The notes beneath the pieces were generated by a model. It worked only from the letters and a program-made list of their open reading frames with translations. It searched no databases and was not told where the DNA came from. A stretch of DNA of 64,000 nucleotides from Plasmopara viticola. Its lineage: Eukaryota > Oomycota > Peronosporomycetes > Peronosporales > Peronosporaceae. The position numbers and the translations under genes are program-made. How positions within the stretch are numbered: the first letter of the stretch is position 1; each line of letters opens with the position of its first letter. Of the stretch, positions 1 through 8,187 are shown piece by piece. The DNA lies in NCBI GenBank assembly GCA_001695595.3, contig MBPM02000194.1, forward strand, positions 1-64,000, written 5' to 3'.

Positions 1-236
1 CTCTACGAAAAAATAATTCATTAATATGCATAATCAAGACTGCAGTATATGTGCTCGTTGAGCCGAACATATCGCGTTGTCGAATACTATAGAGGCAAGA
101 CAACTCGCATAACGGCTGGCGACCAACAATAAGCTCTGTTTCTTAAATTGGCACGTTACGTTACAAAATCAATTGTCTCTTTAAAGTCGATCGGTTCATT
201 ACTTTTGACCAGCAAGTATGGCCTCGAACCCCTGTC

Positions 237-1038
237 TCACAAAATGCGCCGCACCTCAAGCGTTTGCCGCAGATATGAAATCTGCGCGACTGAAACGGCC
301 GTCAGCACTACCATTTCGGCAAGTGTCCACCACATGATCTGGTCGTGGGTGCTTGTGATCACTACAAAGCAAAAAAAGATGCATTGGGTCAGATTTCCAG
401 TAATTTTAGAGATTTATCGCCCTCTTCGTTGATTTAGGATGTGCGAGCAGACGAAGACACTTAAAACGTACGCTGGTCTTGGTAATTCGTTAGTGCTTTC
501 ATATACGCTTGAGAATCTCTGACCGTGTCGGATTTACGCTTAATTCGTAGACGAGATCCTCCAGCCCCACTACGTGCTCTTTGAGTTCATTGCAACAGAT
601 AAAAAATACTTAGTTCACTTGGAGAACGTGTTCAACTCAGATGTACCACAAACTGATTTTCGTCGCGTCTGCATTCGACAGCACTTCGTGATTCGGGTCA
701 TCGGCATGAAAAGAGAAGCCAATGATTACGTCCCCCACAGAGGAGCGATCATTCTTAAAGCACACTGAGTGCATGCCACCGTGCCCAATTGGGCTTACGT
801 ACCTTCCCACGGCGCCCTTGTGCGTGTATACAACTTGATCCTTGCCGTCCCGAAGTTCCGTCTCCAGCTCGTCCGCGACGCCCCTTAACACTTCAAATGT
901 AAGCGAAATGCCGTGTTTGTAGCTTTCGCCCTCTACGTAAAAACATTCCGAAGCACGAGACGAGATGGTCACGTGCATGGCCGCGACCCACGGCAACAGA
1001 GCGGACGCCAGCCCAAGTACCCACATCAGTGTCTTCAT
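237..1038 (-). pseudogene. p24/emp24 family cargo receptor, copy 1 (frameshifted)
   Basis: p24 (TMED) proteins are type I membrane cargo receptors of COPI/COPII vesicles. Exon 1 begins at 1038 with a hydrophobic signal peptide followed by a GOLD domain (VTISSRAS, FYVEGESY, CFKND). Exon 3 (237-361) encodes a membrane segment (WWTLAEMVVLTAVSVAQISY) and the cytosolic tail. Exon 2 (3' end at 472) encodes the coiled neck. Compared with the copies at 35 and 52 kb, this copy lacks one base in exon 2 near 529, so the reading frame into the membrane segment is lost. The exon 1 donor also differs (GTTTGT instead of GTTAGT). Its 5' end lies only about 56 bp from the divergent membrane-protein gene at 1094. 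Confidence 0.75.
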
Positions 1039-1093
1039 TTTGTGACTGTAGTGTACCCTACACAAAGTTTACAAAAACTATAAATTTAATAAG

Positions 1094-1611
1094 ATGGCGT
1101 CCGTGCGGCGCGAGCTTGACCGATTGTTCGCAGTGCACATGGTTATTGCAGTCTTAACGGGGGCTTTGTGCTTTTTCACGCCGCACTCACTTCTCGCACC
1201 ATTGCATGGCTCATGAGTTTGTGCGACTCTACGGTGAGGTTACCAATCGTACATTTCTTGCTGCTCTTAGTTTACACCTCTTGCTAGTACGACACTCACT
1301 CTTTTGATAACTGTAACTTGCTCTTGTCTATAGGTGCGTTGACTCTGGCACAAGGATGGATGGTGTGGCGTACACGGCTCGTGAGCGATGCAATCGTTCG
1401 TCGTACATTCTGCCAAGCGTATTGTATCTGCTTTTTGCTACAAGCGCTGGTACTACTTCGAGCGCAAGTTGCATCCCCCGAGAACCACTCGATGTTGCAC
1501 TGGATCAACATTCTCTTTCTTGGTGCATTAAGCTGTGCGTACGGCTACTTTCTTGTCTTTAAGTCAATCAAGGCATTTGAGCTACCAGGCATGGAGAAGG
1601 GGTTGCTGTGA
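1094..1611 (+). pseudogene. Small multi-pass membrane protein, copy 1 (23-nt deletion)
   Basis: This is homologous to the intact 146-aa gene at 52848-53390: an N-terminal hydrophobic segment, one intron, then three further hydrophobic stretches. Here 23 nt are missing from exon 1 (just after ...CTCGCACCATTG, near 1205), which shifts the frame. Exon 2 remains open to the TGA at 1609-1611. It is divergently transcribed from p24 and convergent with CAF1B. The family is not recognised beyond a conserved small integral membrane protein. Confidence 0.7.
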
Positions 1612-1710
1612 TTTGAGCGCTTGCATAGCAACCGACGCAAGCAAAGTGGAGTAGGACCTTTGTGTATTGTAAACCCTCTTTGACTTTTCAGTGTTGACTT
1701 GCTATATTGT

Positions 1711-3700
1711 TCAAATATCAAGAGGGTCATCAAAGGTACCGGAAGGGGTCCTAGATACTTGACTCCCAGTCTGAGAATCCGCAGGAGAATGACTTGTGAT
1801 TGGGCCCTCTGCACTAGAAGGGCGAGGTGCTGAAGCACGAGACGCTGGTGTTGTGGATGCTAACGGACTCGTGGAAGCGCGTGACCCAATGGAAGGTGAC
1901 AGCGAAGTGACAGCAGGTTGGACCGATGTCGAGGAGAGCTTGCGCTTTTTTCTTACTACGAGTACATTAACAGGATTGGCTGCAGTGCTGCCTTTCGAAG
2001 CTTTACCCGTATCCTTATTAGAATCCGAAGGCTGCAAATTTTGCTTGCCGATGGCGTTCTTGGTCGGAGTTTGCTCTTTTAAAGCCACTTGAGACTGGGC
2101 TTGACTTTTCGCTTTCTTACGCGCCTTCTTGGGTGTCGCAAACATTCGACGCATCTTGGCTTCGTTCAAAGCAATTTGATCTGCGTGCAAACGACACAAA
2201 CCAGGTCATTATCGCGTACTACTAGGGCAATAACAAATGAACTTTTGAAGCTCACCTTCGTAACGTACGCTCGTCCCAAAGAAACCCTCTTCAAAGTGAA
2301 TGAACGAAATGTAGCCATCCGCTGACGAAATACTCAGTGTCTGTCCGTCTGCAGTCCACGAAGCGTCAGTCAAGTCTGCATAGTGCAGATCCTTTATCAT
2401 GCTAATTGGGTGAGCTTGCTGTTACAGCAACCGTAAACTCTGGTCAGCTAGCGCAACCACGAAACAGATGTGAAATAGTAAAATGTACCTGAGTGTCGTA
2501 GATGGTGACAGCGTCGAGTGTGATCACAGCAAAGACGGAGCGTAATTCTGTTTGAAAAAAATTAGACACTGGAGAGGTTTTACCTTGGCGACGTAATTTG
2601 TACATTACAGGGCTACAGCGAACGGCCAGTGAAGCCTTTTCCTGTCCAGGTAAGTGGAGTGTTGGCTGGCTTAGATTTCCACGTGAGTAAGCGTACACTG
2701 TGTTTACAGGGGACGCCGACTTGTTAGCGCAAAAAGTCCCAGTTGGTGTCAGAAAGTAGTTTCCATCAGGTGTCCAAGCAGGTCGTCGTGCAAACGCTGG
2801 ACACGTATCGTCTAGAAACATTCGATGTTTCGGCGGAGCTAAAGCTTTCGTGGTTGCATTCCCCAAAGTCGCTCCGACAGCTTCGTTCTGGGTGTTATCC
2901 TCGTCCACCTTGTCGTTCTCGGTTGTTATCGCTGACAAGTTTGGTTTGCTGGGCAGCAAAGGAAATTCACGAGTCTTTAACGTCTGAATACACATAAATT
3001 TGCGTCCCTTCTTCTTCCCATTCGGCCGCGTTGCTGCTCCAAAGCCACTGAGCGCGTAAACTTTGCAGGAGCGATCATTTCCTTCGGTAACAATAAATTC
3101 GTTAAGTGGATCCCAAGCGACGCCCTGCACGTATTGCGTGTGGTCCTTGCGTCGCTCAGCGACGTCGCCCTTTTCGACGTCCCATATGACACAACGATTG
3201 TCGACCGACGAGGAAGCAAGGAAAGCCGAGTCAGGTGACCACGATAGGTCAGTTATGTCGCCTTTGTGACCTAAAGACAAGATGGTGCGCCCAACGTCAC
3301 TGAGCGACGAAATCTGGTCCCAGCGCCAGCCATCGCCCGCTGTCTTGGGTTTGGTCCAAAGAATGATCGACGTGTCGTCACTGGCGGACGCCAAGTACAC
3401 ACCATTGGGTGAAAATCGCACACAATTAACGCTACGATCGTGCCCCGAGAGACTGAAAATGAACTCAAGCGCTACGCCGCTTTTGGCCGTGATGTCCTCC
3501 ATCTCACCCACGCGCCACAACTTGATCTCCTTGTCGGCACCTCCCGTGGCCAATAGTGGCTTGTCAGATGTCGTTGCGTTTTTATTGTTTGGTCGTAGAA
3601 AGTCTAATGACAAGACAGCCTCATTGAGCCCCGTGGGGCCACAGTGTAGCCTAATTTCTGGCGTCGCCACGCGCACCGGCGGGACTTTGAGCTTCGGCAT
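1711..3700 (-). CDS. CHAF1B: Chromatin assembly factor 1 subunit B (p60, WD40), intact copy
   Basis: CAF-1 p60 is the WD-repeat subunit of the histone H3-H4 chaperone that loads nucleosomes behind replication forks, in the nucleus. The inferred CDS is complement of 1711-2180, 2256-2418 and 2489-3700, with two GT-AG introns of 75 and 70 nt whose phases agree, giving 614 aa. WD motifs include LLATGGADKEIKLWRV, YLASASDDTSIILW, FLASSSVDNRCVIWDV and YVQGVAWDPL, the last being typical of p60. ADLTDASWTADGQ and SSADGYISFIHFEE match the last p60 blades. The C-terminal 155 residues are basic and Ser/Thr/Pro-rich, as expected for the tail. An upstream in-frame ATG at 3742 would add 14 residues; 3700 is preferred because it places the conserved N-terminus near the start. 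This is the only unbroken copy of at least six complete or partial copies here. Confidence 0.88.
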
Positions 3701-3902
3701 GGCTAATGACGAATTAAGGGTTTTCAAACTTCTCAAAGTCATAATCCCACGAACCTAAGTATCTAAAGCAAATTAGCCTTCAGACAGAGTACTTTAAAAC
3801 TATATAGTACGCAAAACACGCAAAAAACGTTTGTTTTCTGCACATGTAGATAAGATGAAAAGGCGACGATGGAGACAATAGCGATAAAATAACACATATT
3901 AG

Positions 3903-4085
3903 TTAGATCACCAGCAATACGTGGATTATCCCTTCATTTAGTTCAAAGTTCTTCATGTTCTTAATCCACGCCAACGGATTTATGTGCAAACAGCTTCCCG
4001 GGTGTTTATGTTCATCGAGCGTCACAGCTTCACAGCCGTTATTATCCAACCACACGTGTTCTAATGAGATCGGCCTAGCAAGCAA
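3903..4085 (-). pseudogene. CRN DWL-domain fragment
   Basis: A 60-codon open stretch resembles the middle of a Crinkler N-terminal region: WLDNNGCEAVTLDEHKHPG, then a block like HMDPLLWIKN, ending in HVLLVI, which mimics the HVLVxxP boundary. It is downstream of the full CRN and lacks both the ubiquitin-like start and a C-terminal domain. An equivalent lies at 55680-55862, and a related relic at 48434-48580. It looks like debris of a second, older CRN. Confidence 0.6.
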
Positions 4086-4123
4086 CAGTTATATCACCGT
4101 CCACGATAATGTAATTCAATTCG

Positions 4124-5245
4124 CTATAACGGATTTCCAGCAATGTTCAAACTGGAAGTAAACAACAATTTCATCTTTTCTTCCAGTGTAAATCCTTCTG
4201 ACGAGAAGTCATCGAAGTCATAATCTTTCGACACCCATCCTTTAATAATCGCCTTTGCTCTGGCCAACTGAGCTTGATGGTACAAACAGCGCCTGAAAGG
4301 ACGTAGTGTTGACCCGCTTGGAAAACGAAGTGTCCTACCATCCAACTCGCCAAATGTTGTGAGCACATTGAACTGCGGCGCATTTGAAGCGTAGATGGGA
4401 CTTGTGCTTGTCCTCCAATGTGCTGCTACGGATCCACCTCCAAGTACATCCCACTGCTGTTGAGTCAAGCTGTCCACGAGCAGCTGCGTCTTGATCATTG
4501 GATTGAAAATCTTTAAAATGAACTGATCTTGCTTGTCGACAAGAAACGCAATATCGAGGTCATCGAAGGCGCTTTCGATCGGTTTGAATAACAGCAATCC
4601 GTTTCTCACATCGTCAATATCCTCGATTTGCACAAAATCACCTTTGAGGCGATCGTGTTCTCGTCGAAAAATATGAGATGCAATCACAACAGGGCTCGGT
4701 AGACCGATATTCATCACCATGCAAAGAAGCATCGAGTCGCCGTTCTGGTTTTTCCCACAATCACATTTGTAGTCCCTCACCAATTGCTTCTTCAGCTTTT
4801 GAGTTCTCGTAGCCGTTGTACTGGAAACGTAAAGGAACGTGTGTTGGAACAACGTGGTAGCAATTGCTGCGTATGGAGAGAAAGTGTCCTCTTCGGTTGG
4901 AATCACCACCAACACGTGAACAGGGGTGTTCATAGTCTCGATATCCTCCATCGTGAGTTCGAACGCAACGTCTTTCTCCGACAAGCCGACCAACTGGAGT
5001 GGGGCTGCCACAACCTTCAATGGCTTGAAATCACTCGTGTCACTGATTCCTTCGTCCACCTGCTTTTGGGTCAACCACGCGTCGCCCTTCTTGGCGAGGA
5101 ACAGCTCCAGCTTGCTCGCTGCAAAGTCATACTTCTGATCTTCCGCGATGGCCGTCTTCAATTCTCCCACAAGATCGCTCGCATCGATCTTCACGGGGAA
5201 TGGGTTTCCCTTCACTCCAACGGGCGCGCACACTAGCTTCATCAT
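4124..5245 (-). CDS. Crinkler (CRN) effector with HNH-like C-terminal domain, copy 1
   Basis: The protein has 373 aa in a single exon. Residues 1-52 form the ubiquitin-like CRN header ending in LFLAK (48-52). A DWL-like part follows ([16 protein letters not shown], 83-98), and HVLVVIP at 110-116 marks the usual recombination point of CRNs. The C-terminal domain has CDC (161-163), ASHIF (His191), DDVRNGLLL (Asn215) and SAFDD (226-230), the order seen in HNH_2-type nucleases. The position where a third His is usual reads Glu (KPIESAFDD). CRNs are host-translocated, mostly nuclear effectors, and a few (CRN13) have been reported to have HNH-like motifs and to bind DNA. No signal peptide is obvious, as in many CRNs. 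The gene is divergent from a viral ORF 155 bp away. Nuclease activity is inferred, not shown. Confidence 0.85.
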   Translation of the reverse strand: MMKLVCAPVGVKGNPFPVKIDASDLVGELKTAIAEDQKYDFAASKLELFLAKKGDAWLTQKQVDEGISDTSDFKPLKVVAAPLQLVGLSEKDVAFELTMEDIETMNTPVHVLVVIPTEEDTFSPYAAIATTLFQHTFLYVSSTTATRTQKLKKQLVRDYKCDCGKNQNGDSMLLCMVMNIGLPSPVVIASHIFRREHDRLKGDFVQIEDIDDVRNGLLLFKPIESAFDDLDIAFLVDKQDQFILKIFNPMIKTQLLVDSLTQQQWDVLGGGSVAAHWRTSTSPIYASNAPQFNVLTTFGELDGRTLRFPSGSTLRPFRRCLYHQAQLARAKAIIKGWVSKDYDFDDFSSEGFTLEEKMKLLFTSSLNIAGNPL

Positions 5246-5261
5246 GTTTCCAATTGCTTTC

Positions 5262-5400
5262 TGTGAGTGAGGGACCTTCTCTCTATCCGTATTTCAGCCA
5301 ATCAAATGGTGCAACCCACTGTTGGGTTTTTGACATCACCCAATTGGGTGATTGAACAACTGCAGATACAAATATATTTATTTATATAGACACAAAAATC
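5262..5400. promoter_or_regulatory. Divergent CRN/viral promoter with two inverted repeats
   Basis: The 155-bp gap between the CRN start and viral ORF1 holds, reading away from CRN, an inverted CCAAT box (AGCCAATCA, about 5296-5305), an imperfect palindrome AACCCACTGTTGGGTT (5313-5328) and a perfect 18-bp palindrome ATCACCCAATTGGGTGAT (5335-5352). An AT-rich TATA-like stretch (about 5368-5388) precedes ORF1. The same arrangement occurs before the other CRN headers in this window. The sequence is visible; the regulatory role is inferred. Confidence 0.6.
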
Positions 5401-5658
5401 ATGGATATTACATATCTATCCGATACCGATGATACTGGTTATGTTGAAGATGCCGAACAACAGGAACCGGTAGATACCGAAATACCGAGTGATTTATATG
5501 AGTACTCGAAAATAGAAAAGCATTCAGCATCTGACATAATACAGCTCTGTAAAGAAATTGATTTAATTAGTGCAAGTATCAACAAGTGTCAGTTTATAAA
5601 GGAAAAGCACACTAATGCGGGAAAACACGTATTTTGTCGTATCCGTCATAATATTTGA
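5401..5658 (+). CDS. Viral-module ORF1, 85-aa acidic protein of unknown function
   Basis: This 85-codon ORF starts at an ATG in an AT-rich context. It is acidic (DITYLSDTDDTGYVEDAEQQ at the start), has a mid helix (SASDIIQLCKEIDLI) and ends in a basic tail. There is no recognisable domain. The same ORF is preserved at 57184-57441, and its first 40 or so codons are detectable in the degenerate modules (for example 11480-11560 and 60620-60700). It is the first gene of the viral module, divergent from CRN and convergent with ORF2, whose 3' end it overlaps by 47 bp. The function is unknown. Confidence 0.55.
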   Translation: MDITYLSDTDDTGYVEDAEQQEPVDTEIPSDLYEYSKIEKHSASDIIQLCKEIDLISASINKCQFIKEKHTNAGKHVFCRIRHNI

Positions 5659-6001
5659 ACACAACTCCATCAACTTTATCATTTCGGATGTTCTCAATGA
5701 TCGCTTTACGCAACATACGATTATGTCCAGTATCAATGCACCATTGTTTGTATCTGGCATTCAGTATTGTTAGCGGAATTTCGAGATAATCTCCTTTGCT
5801 AACAAATCCATCTTTGAGTAAACCTTCTCTATCTTTTGTGAAGATCTCTTCTTTGAAGTATTTTGAAATGGATGATTCAACCTTTTTTTGAGCCAATTCA
5901 GAACGCAAAAACTCCAATTCTTTCATTATCACATCGATTCTATCATCTTTTGGAGCAACTTCATCCACTTCAGGTCCTCTGTATCGTCTGATTCTATTCA
6001 T
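5612..6001 (-). CDS. Viral-module ORF2, 129 aa, possible winged-helix protein
   Basis: The 129-aa product has a basic start (MNRIRRYRGPEV), a heptad-like helix (IDVIMKELEFLRSELAQKK) and a C-terminal part GDYLEIPLTILNARYKQWC followed by a basic helix and two short strands. The LxxxYKQWCxxxG pattern recalls the winged-helix tail of D5/P4-type viral primase-helicases, but the match is weak and made by eye. It is separated from the protease start of its own strand by only 12 bp, so the two may be co-transcribed. The near-identical copy at 57395-57784 is also open, so the frame has been kept in both duplicates. Confidence 0.6.
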   Translation of the reverse strand: MNRIRRYRGPEVDEVAPKDDRIDVIMKELEFLRSELAQKKVESSISKYFKEEIFTKDREGLLKDGFVSKGDYLEIPLTILNARYKQWCIDTGHNRMLRKAIIENIRNDKVDGVVFKYYDGYDKIRVFPH

Positions 6002-6013
6002 AATGACTCTATA

Positions 6014-6400
6014 TTAACGAAGTGAAACTTCTGTATTCAAATCGTAAAAATGTCTCAATAAATCAGGTCGATTGTGTTGTTTGCTATACAGATACAACAG
6101 ACTCCATAAACCACAATAATTATCATAGGTCCCTTGAAACTGTTTATTATAACATTCCATATCACCCAGAATTCTTGGAGGCCCTAAACCCATCGAATCA
6201 AAGTATTCATTGTTGCACACACAAACCCAATGGCCTACACCTGAGTCTAATCGAAGTAATATAATATAGCTTCCATTCCCTAGGGGGCCTCTGATTTTTC
6301 TAAAATCTATTATCCCATCAACATGAACATTCAGCTAATTTGCGAGCTCTTGTAGTTCATTAGCCGTCGATTCACCCAATTTATTTAATTCAAAAATCAT
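6014..6400 (-). pseudogene. Adenain/Ulp1-like viral maturation protease, copy 1 (nonsense)
   Basis: Cysteine proteases of this fold mature capsids in adenoviruses, polintons, PLVs and virophages. Visible catalytic features are GHWVCV (His), YFDSMG..PP (Asp), and FQGTYDNYCGLWSLLYL with Gln seven residues before Cys, the adenain spacing. The ATG at 6398-6400 gives a 128-codon frame, but codon 22 is TAG (6335-6337), where the copy at 57.8 kb has CAG. Downstream codons are otherwise open. It sits head-to-head with the capsid gene (60 bp) and in line with ORF2. Confidence 0.75.
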
Positions 6401-6460
6401 TATGTAATGCTTATATATAGCTAATCATAATATAACAGGCATTAACCTTCAATTTTAATA
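6401..6460. promoter_or_regulatory. Bidirectional protease/MCP spacer
   Basis: A 60-bp AT-rich gap separates the divergent protease and capsid ORFs. It contains TTATATATAGCTAATCA, a TATA-like core, and AACAGGCATTAACCTTCAA before the capsid ATG. The same core is recognisable in the four decayed modules (about 12105-12150, 39840, 43915 and 61255). Its role as a promoter is inferred from position and conservation. Confidence 0.45.
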
Positions 6461-7720
6461 ATGAGTGATAGCACCCAATTAGCAGATTCGTTTTTATTCG
6501 ATTCAACAACTAATCCGGATCCAGTTGTCAGTGTCAGCAAAGACAAGCGTGTTGTAAATGTCGTTGATGACAACAACGGTTCGTATCAATCGGGAACTGT
6601 CATCATTAATGCGACTTCACAACTAAATGGCTCTACTGGGTATGGCAGTCTTCGAGATGCATATGTAATCGTTCCTTATGTAGTAACGGTTAAAAATACG
6701 TCTGCCTCAGCTCTTAATGGTACTCTAAATCGTTTTGCGGTAGGATTAAAGGCTGGTGTATGGAACATTTTCGATAAATTAGCGGTTGAAATCAACGGTA
6801 AAAGTGTCATTACCAGCAATGACGATAAAAATTATTGGAACAATTTACGTGCTCAAACTGAATGGTGTGATGATGATTCATTGAAGAACGGTGCAGACTG
6901 CTATCTTGCTCCAGACGATGTAGTTAGTCTAAATTTCCCACAAAGTAGTAGCAATCCTACCGCTTCAACACAAGGAGATGGTTTTGTGAATAATTCAGTT
7001 AATGCTGCCACAACTGTAGCTACTGGTTTAATTCCAGAAACAACTCCAGCTCTTAATAACGGACTAATCCAGCGTCTAATTTGGAATCCACAACAAATTG
7101 GTACCTCTGATGCCACTGGAGCAACGATTACAGCAACAAACCCTCTTGGTTGGCCGACAACGCGAAGTGGTGCAATTCTTTCTAAAATTCAACAACAAGG
7201 TACTGGTGGATACGTAGCTGGCGTTACTACCGCAGGAGGTGTTGCTGGTACGTGGTATTATATGCTAAAGCTTTGTTTAGTTGATCTCCATCCAATCTTT
7301 AAGGAATTGGATCTTGTTGCGAACCCTCAAATCAAATTAACGATGACGTTCAATACCGGCTTTGTTGATATCACAACTGCAACTGGTGATTTAATGAGCT
7401 TATCCTCTCTCTCCCTAAACGGTTGCTCGACGGTTCCAGTAATGGTATCAAGTGCGGCCCCAGGTAATCCAAATGCAGGGAAACTTACAACTGGCGGAGC
7501 TGGCTCACTTCGAGTAGCTTTCGGCGTTATGTCCAACAACATTACACAGATCTCTACTTCTGGTCAAATCTTCCCATTTACAACGACTCGTGAGCTTCAA
7601 AAGTTCATTTGTTATTGCCCTAAGCACGCAATAATGACCTGGTTTGTGTCGTTTGCACGCAGATCAAATTGCTTTGAACGAAGCCAAGATGCGTCGAAGC
7701 CCAGTCGCAAGTGGCTTTAA
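6461..7720 (+). CDS. PLV/virophage-type major capsid protein fused to CAF1B intron sequence
   Basis: The viral part is 376 codons (6461-7589). It is rich in Thr, Ser, Asn and Gly with beta-strand periodicity, and contains MLKLCLVDLHPIFKELDL (268-285) followed by QIKLTMTFNTG (290-300). This resembles the conserved core of double-jelly-roll capsid proteins of polinton-like viruses. SLRDAYVIVPYVVTV and GLKAGVWNIFDKL also suit a capsid. At 7590 the sequence becomes the 5' end of a CAF1B intron (GTGAGC...), so the unspliced frame gains about 43 foreign codons and stops at 7720. Family members are usually longer, so the C-terminal region is probably missing. The copy at 58.2 kb is frameshifted. Family assignment rests on motifs and on the adjacent protease. 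Confidence 0.75.
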   Translation: MSDSTQLADSFLFDSTTNPDPVVSVSKDKRVVNVVDDNNGSYQSGTVIINATSQLNGSTGYGSLRDAYVIVPYVVTVKNTSASALNGTLNRFAVGLKAGVWNIFDKLAVEINGKSVITSNDDKNYWNNLRAQTEWCDDDSLKNGADCYLAPDDVVSLNFPQSSSNPTASTQGDGFVNNSVNAATTVATGLIPETTPALNNGLIQRLIWNPQQIGTSDATGATITATNPLGWPTTRSGAILSKIQQQGTGGYVAGVTTAGGVAGTWYYMLKLCLVDLHPIFKELDLVANPQIKLTMTFNTGFVDITTATGDLMSLSSLSLNGCSTVPVMVSSAAPGNPNAGKLTTGGAGSLRVAFGVMSNNITQISTSGQIFPFTTTRELQKFICYCPKHAIMTWFVSFARRSNCFERSQDASKPSRKWL

Positions 7721-8087
7721 AAGAGCAAACGCCGACCAAGAACGCCATCGGCAAGCAAAACCTGCAGCCTGCGGATTCTATTAAGGATACGGGTCACGCT
7801 TCGGAAGGCAGCACTGCAGCCAATCCTATCAATGTACTCGTAGTAAGAAAAAAGCGCAAGCTCTCCTCGACATCGGTCCAACCTGCTGTCACTTCACTGT
7901 CACCTTTTATTGGGTTGTGCGCTGACAAGAGTCCGTTGGCATCCACAACACCAGCGTCTCGTGCTCCAGCACCTCGCTCTTCTAGTGCAGAGGGCCCAAT
8001 CACAAGTCATTCTACTGCGGATTCTCAGACTGGAGTCAAGTATCTAGGACCCCTACCGGTACCTTTGATGACCCTCTCGATATTTGA
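7590..8087 (+). pseudogene. CAF1B C-terminal fragment joined to the capsid gene
   Basis: 7590-7662 equals the second CAF1B intron, from its GT donor to its AG acceptor. From 7663 the last CAF1B exon follows (DQIALNEAKMR; later SSTSVQPAVTSLSP). 44 nt are deleted after the KMRR codons, shifting the frame. The next part, from about 7711, is open again in the CAF1B frame (VALKEQTPTKNAIGKQ) until a single-base deletion near 8034. Related fragments at 41.2, 45.3 and 59.4 kb have the same 44-nt deletion, so they share an ancestor. Confidence 0.85.
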
Positions 8088-8187
8088 ACAATATAGCTAG
8101 TCAACACTGCAAAGTCTATAGAGGGTTTAAAATTCACAGAGGTCCTACTCCACTTTGCTTGCGTCAGTTGCTATGCAAGCGCTCAAA

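Noticed and set aside
148..432. Plus-strand ORF repeated at 34926, 51901 and 62280
   Set aside because: It is antisense to the third exon of p24 and its flank. The p24 membrane segment on the other strand explains the conservation.
574..768. Plus-strand ORF repeated at 35362, 52328 and 61823
   Set aside because: Antisense to the p24 GOLD and neck exons; no independent motif.
1796..2092. Plus-strand ORFs over the CAF1B tail (also 41330, 45410, 53574)
   Set aside because: Complement of the low-complexity CAF1B C-terminal exon; stop-poor by composition.
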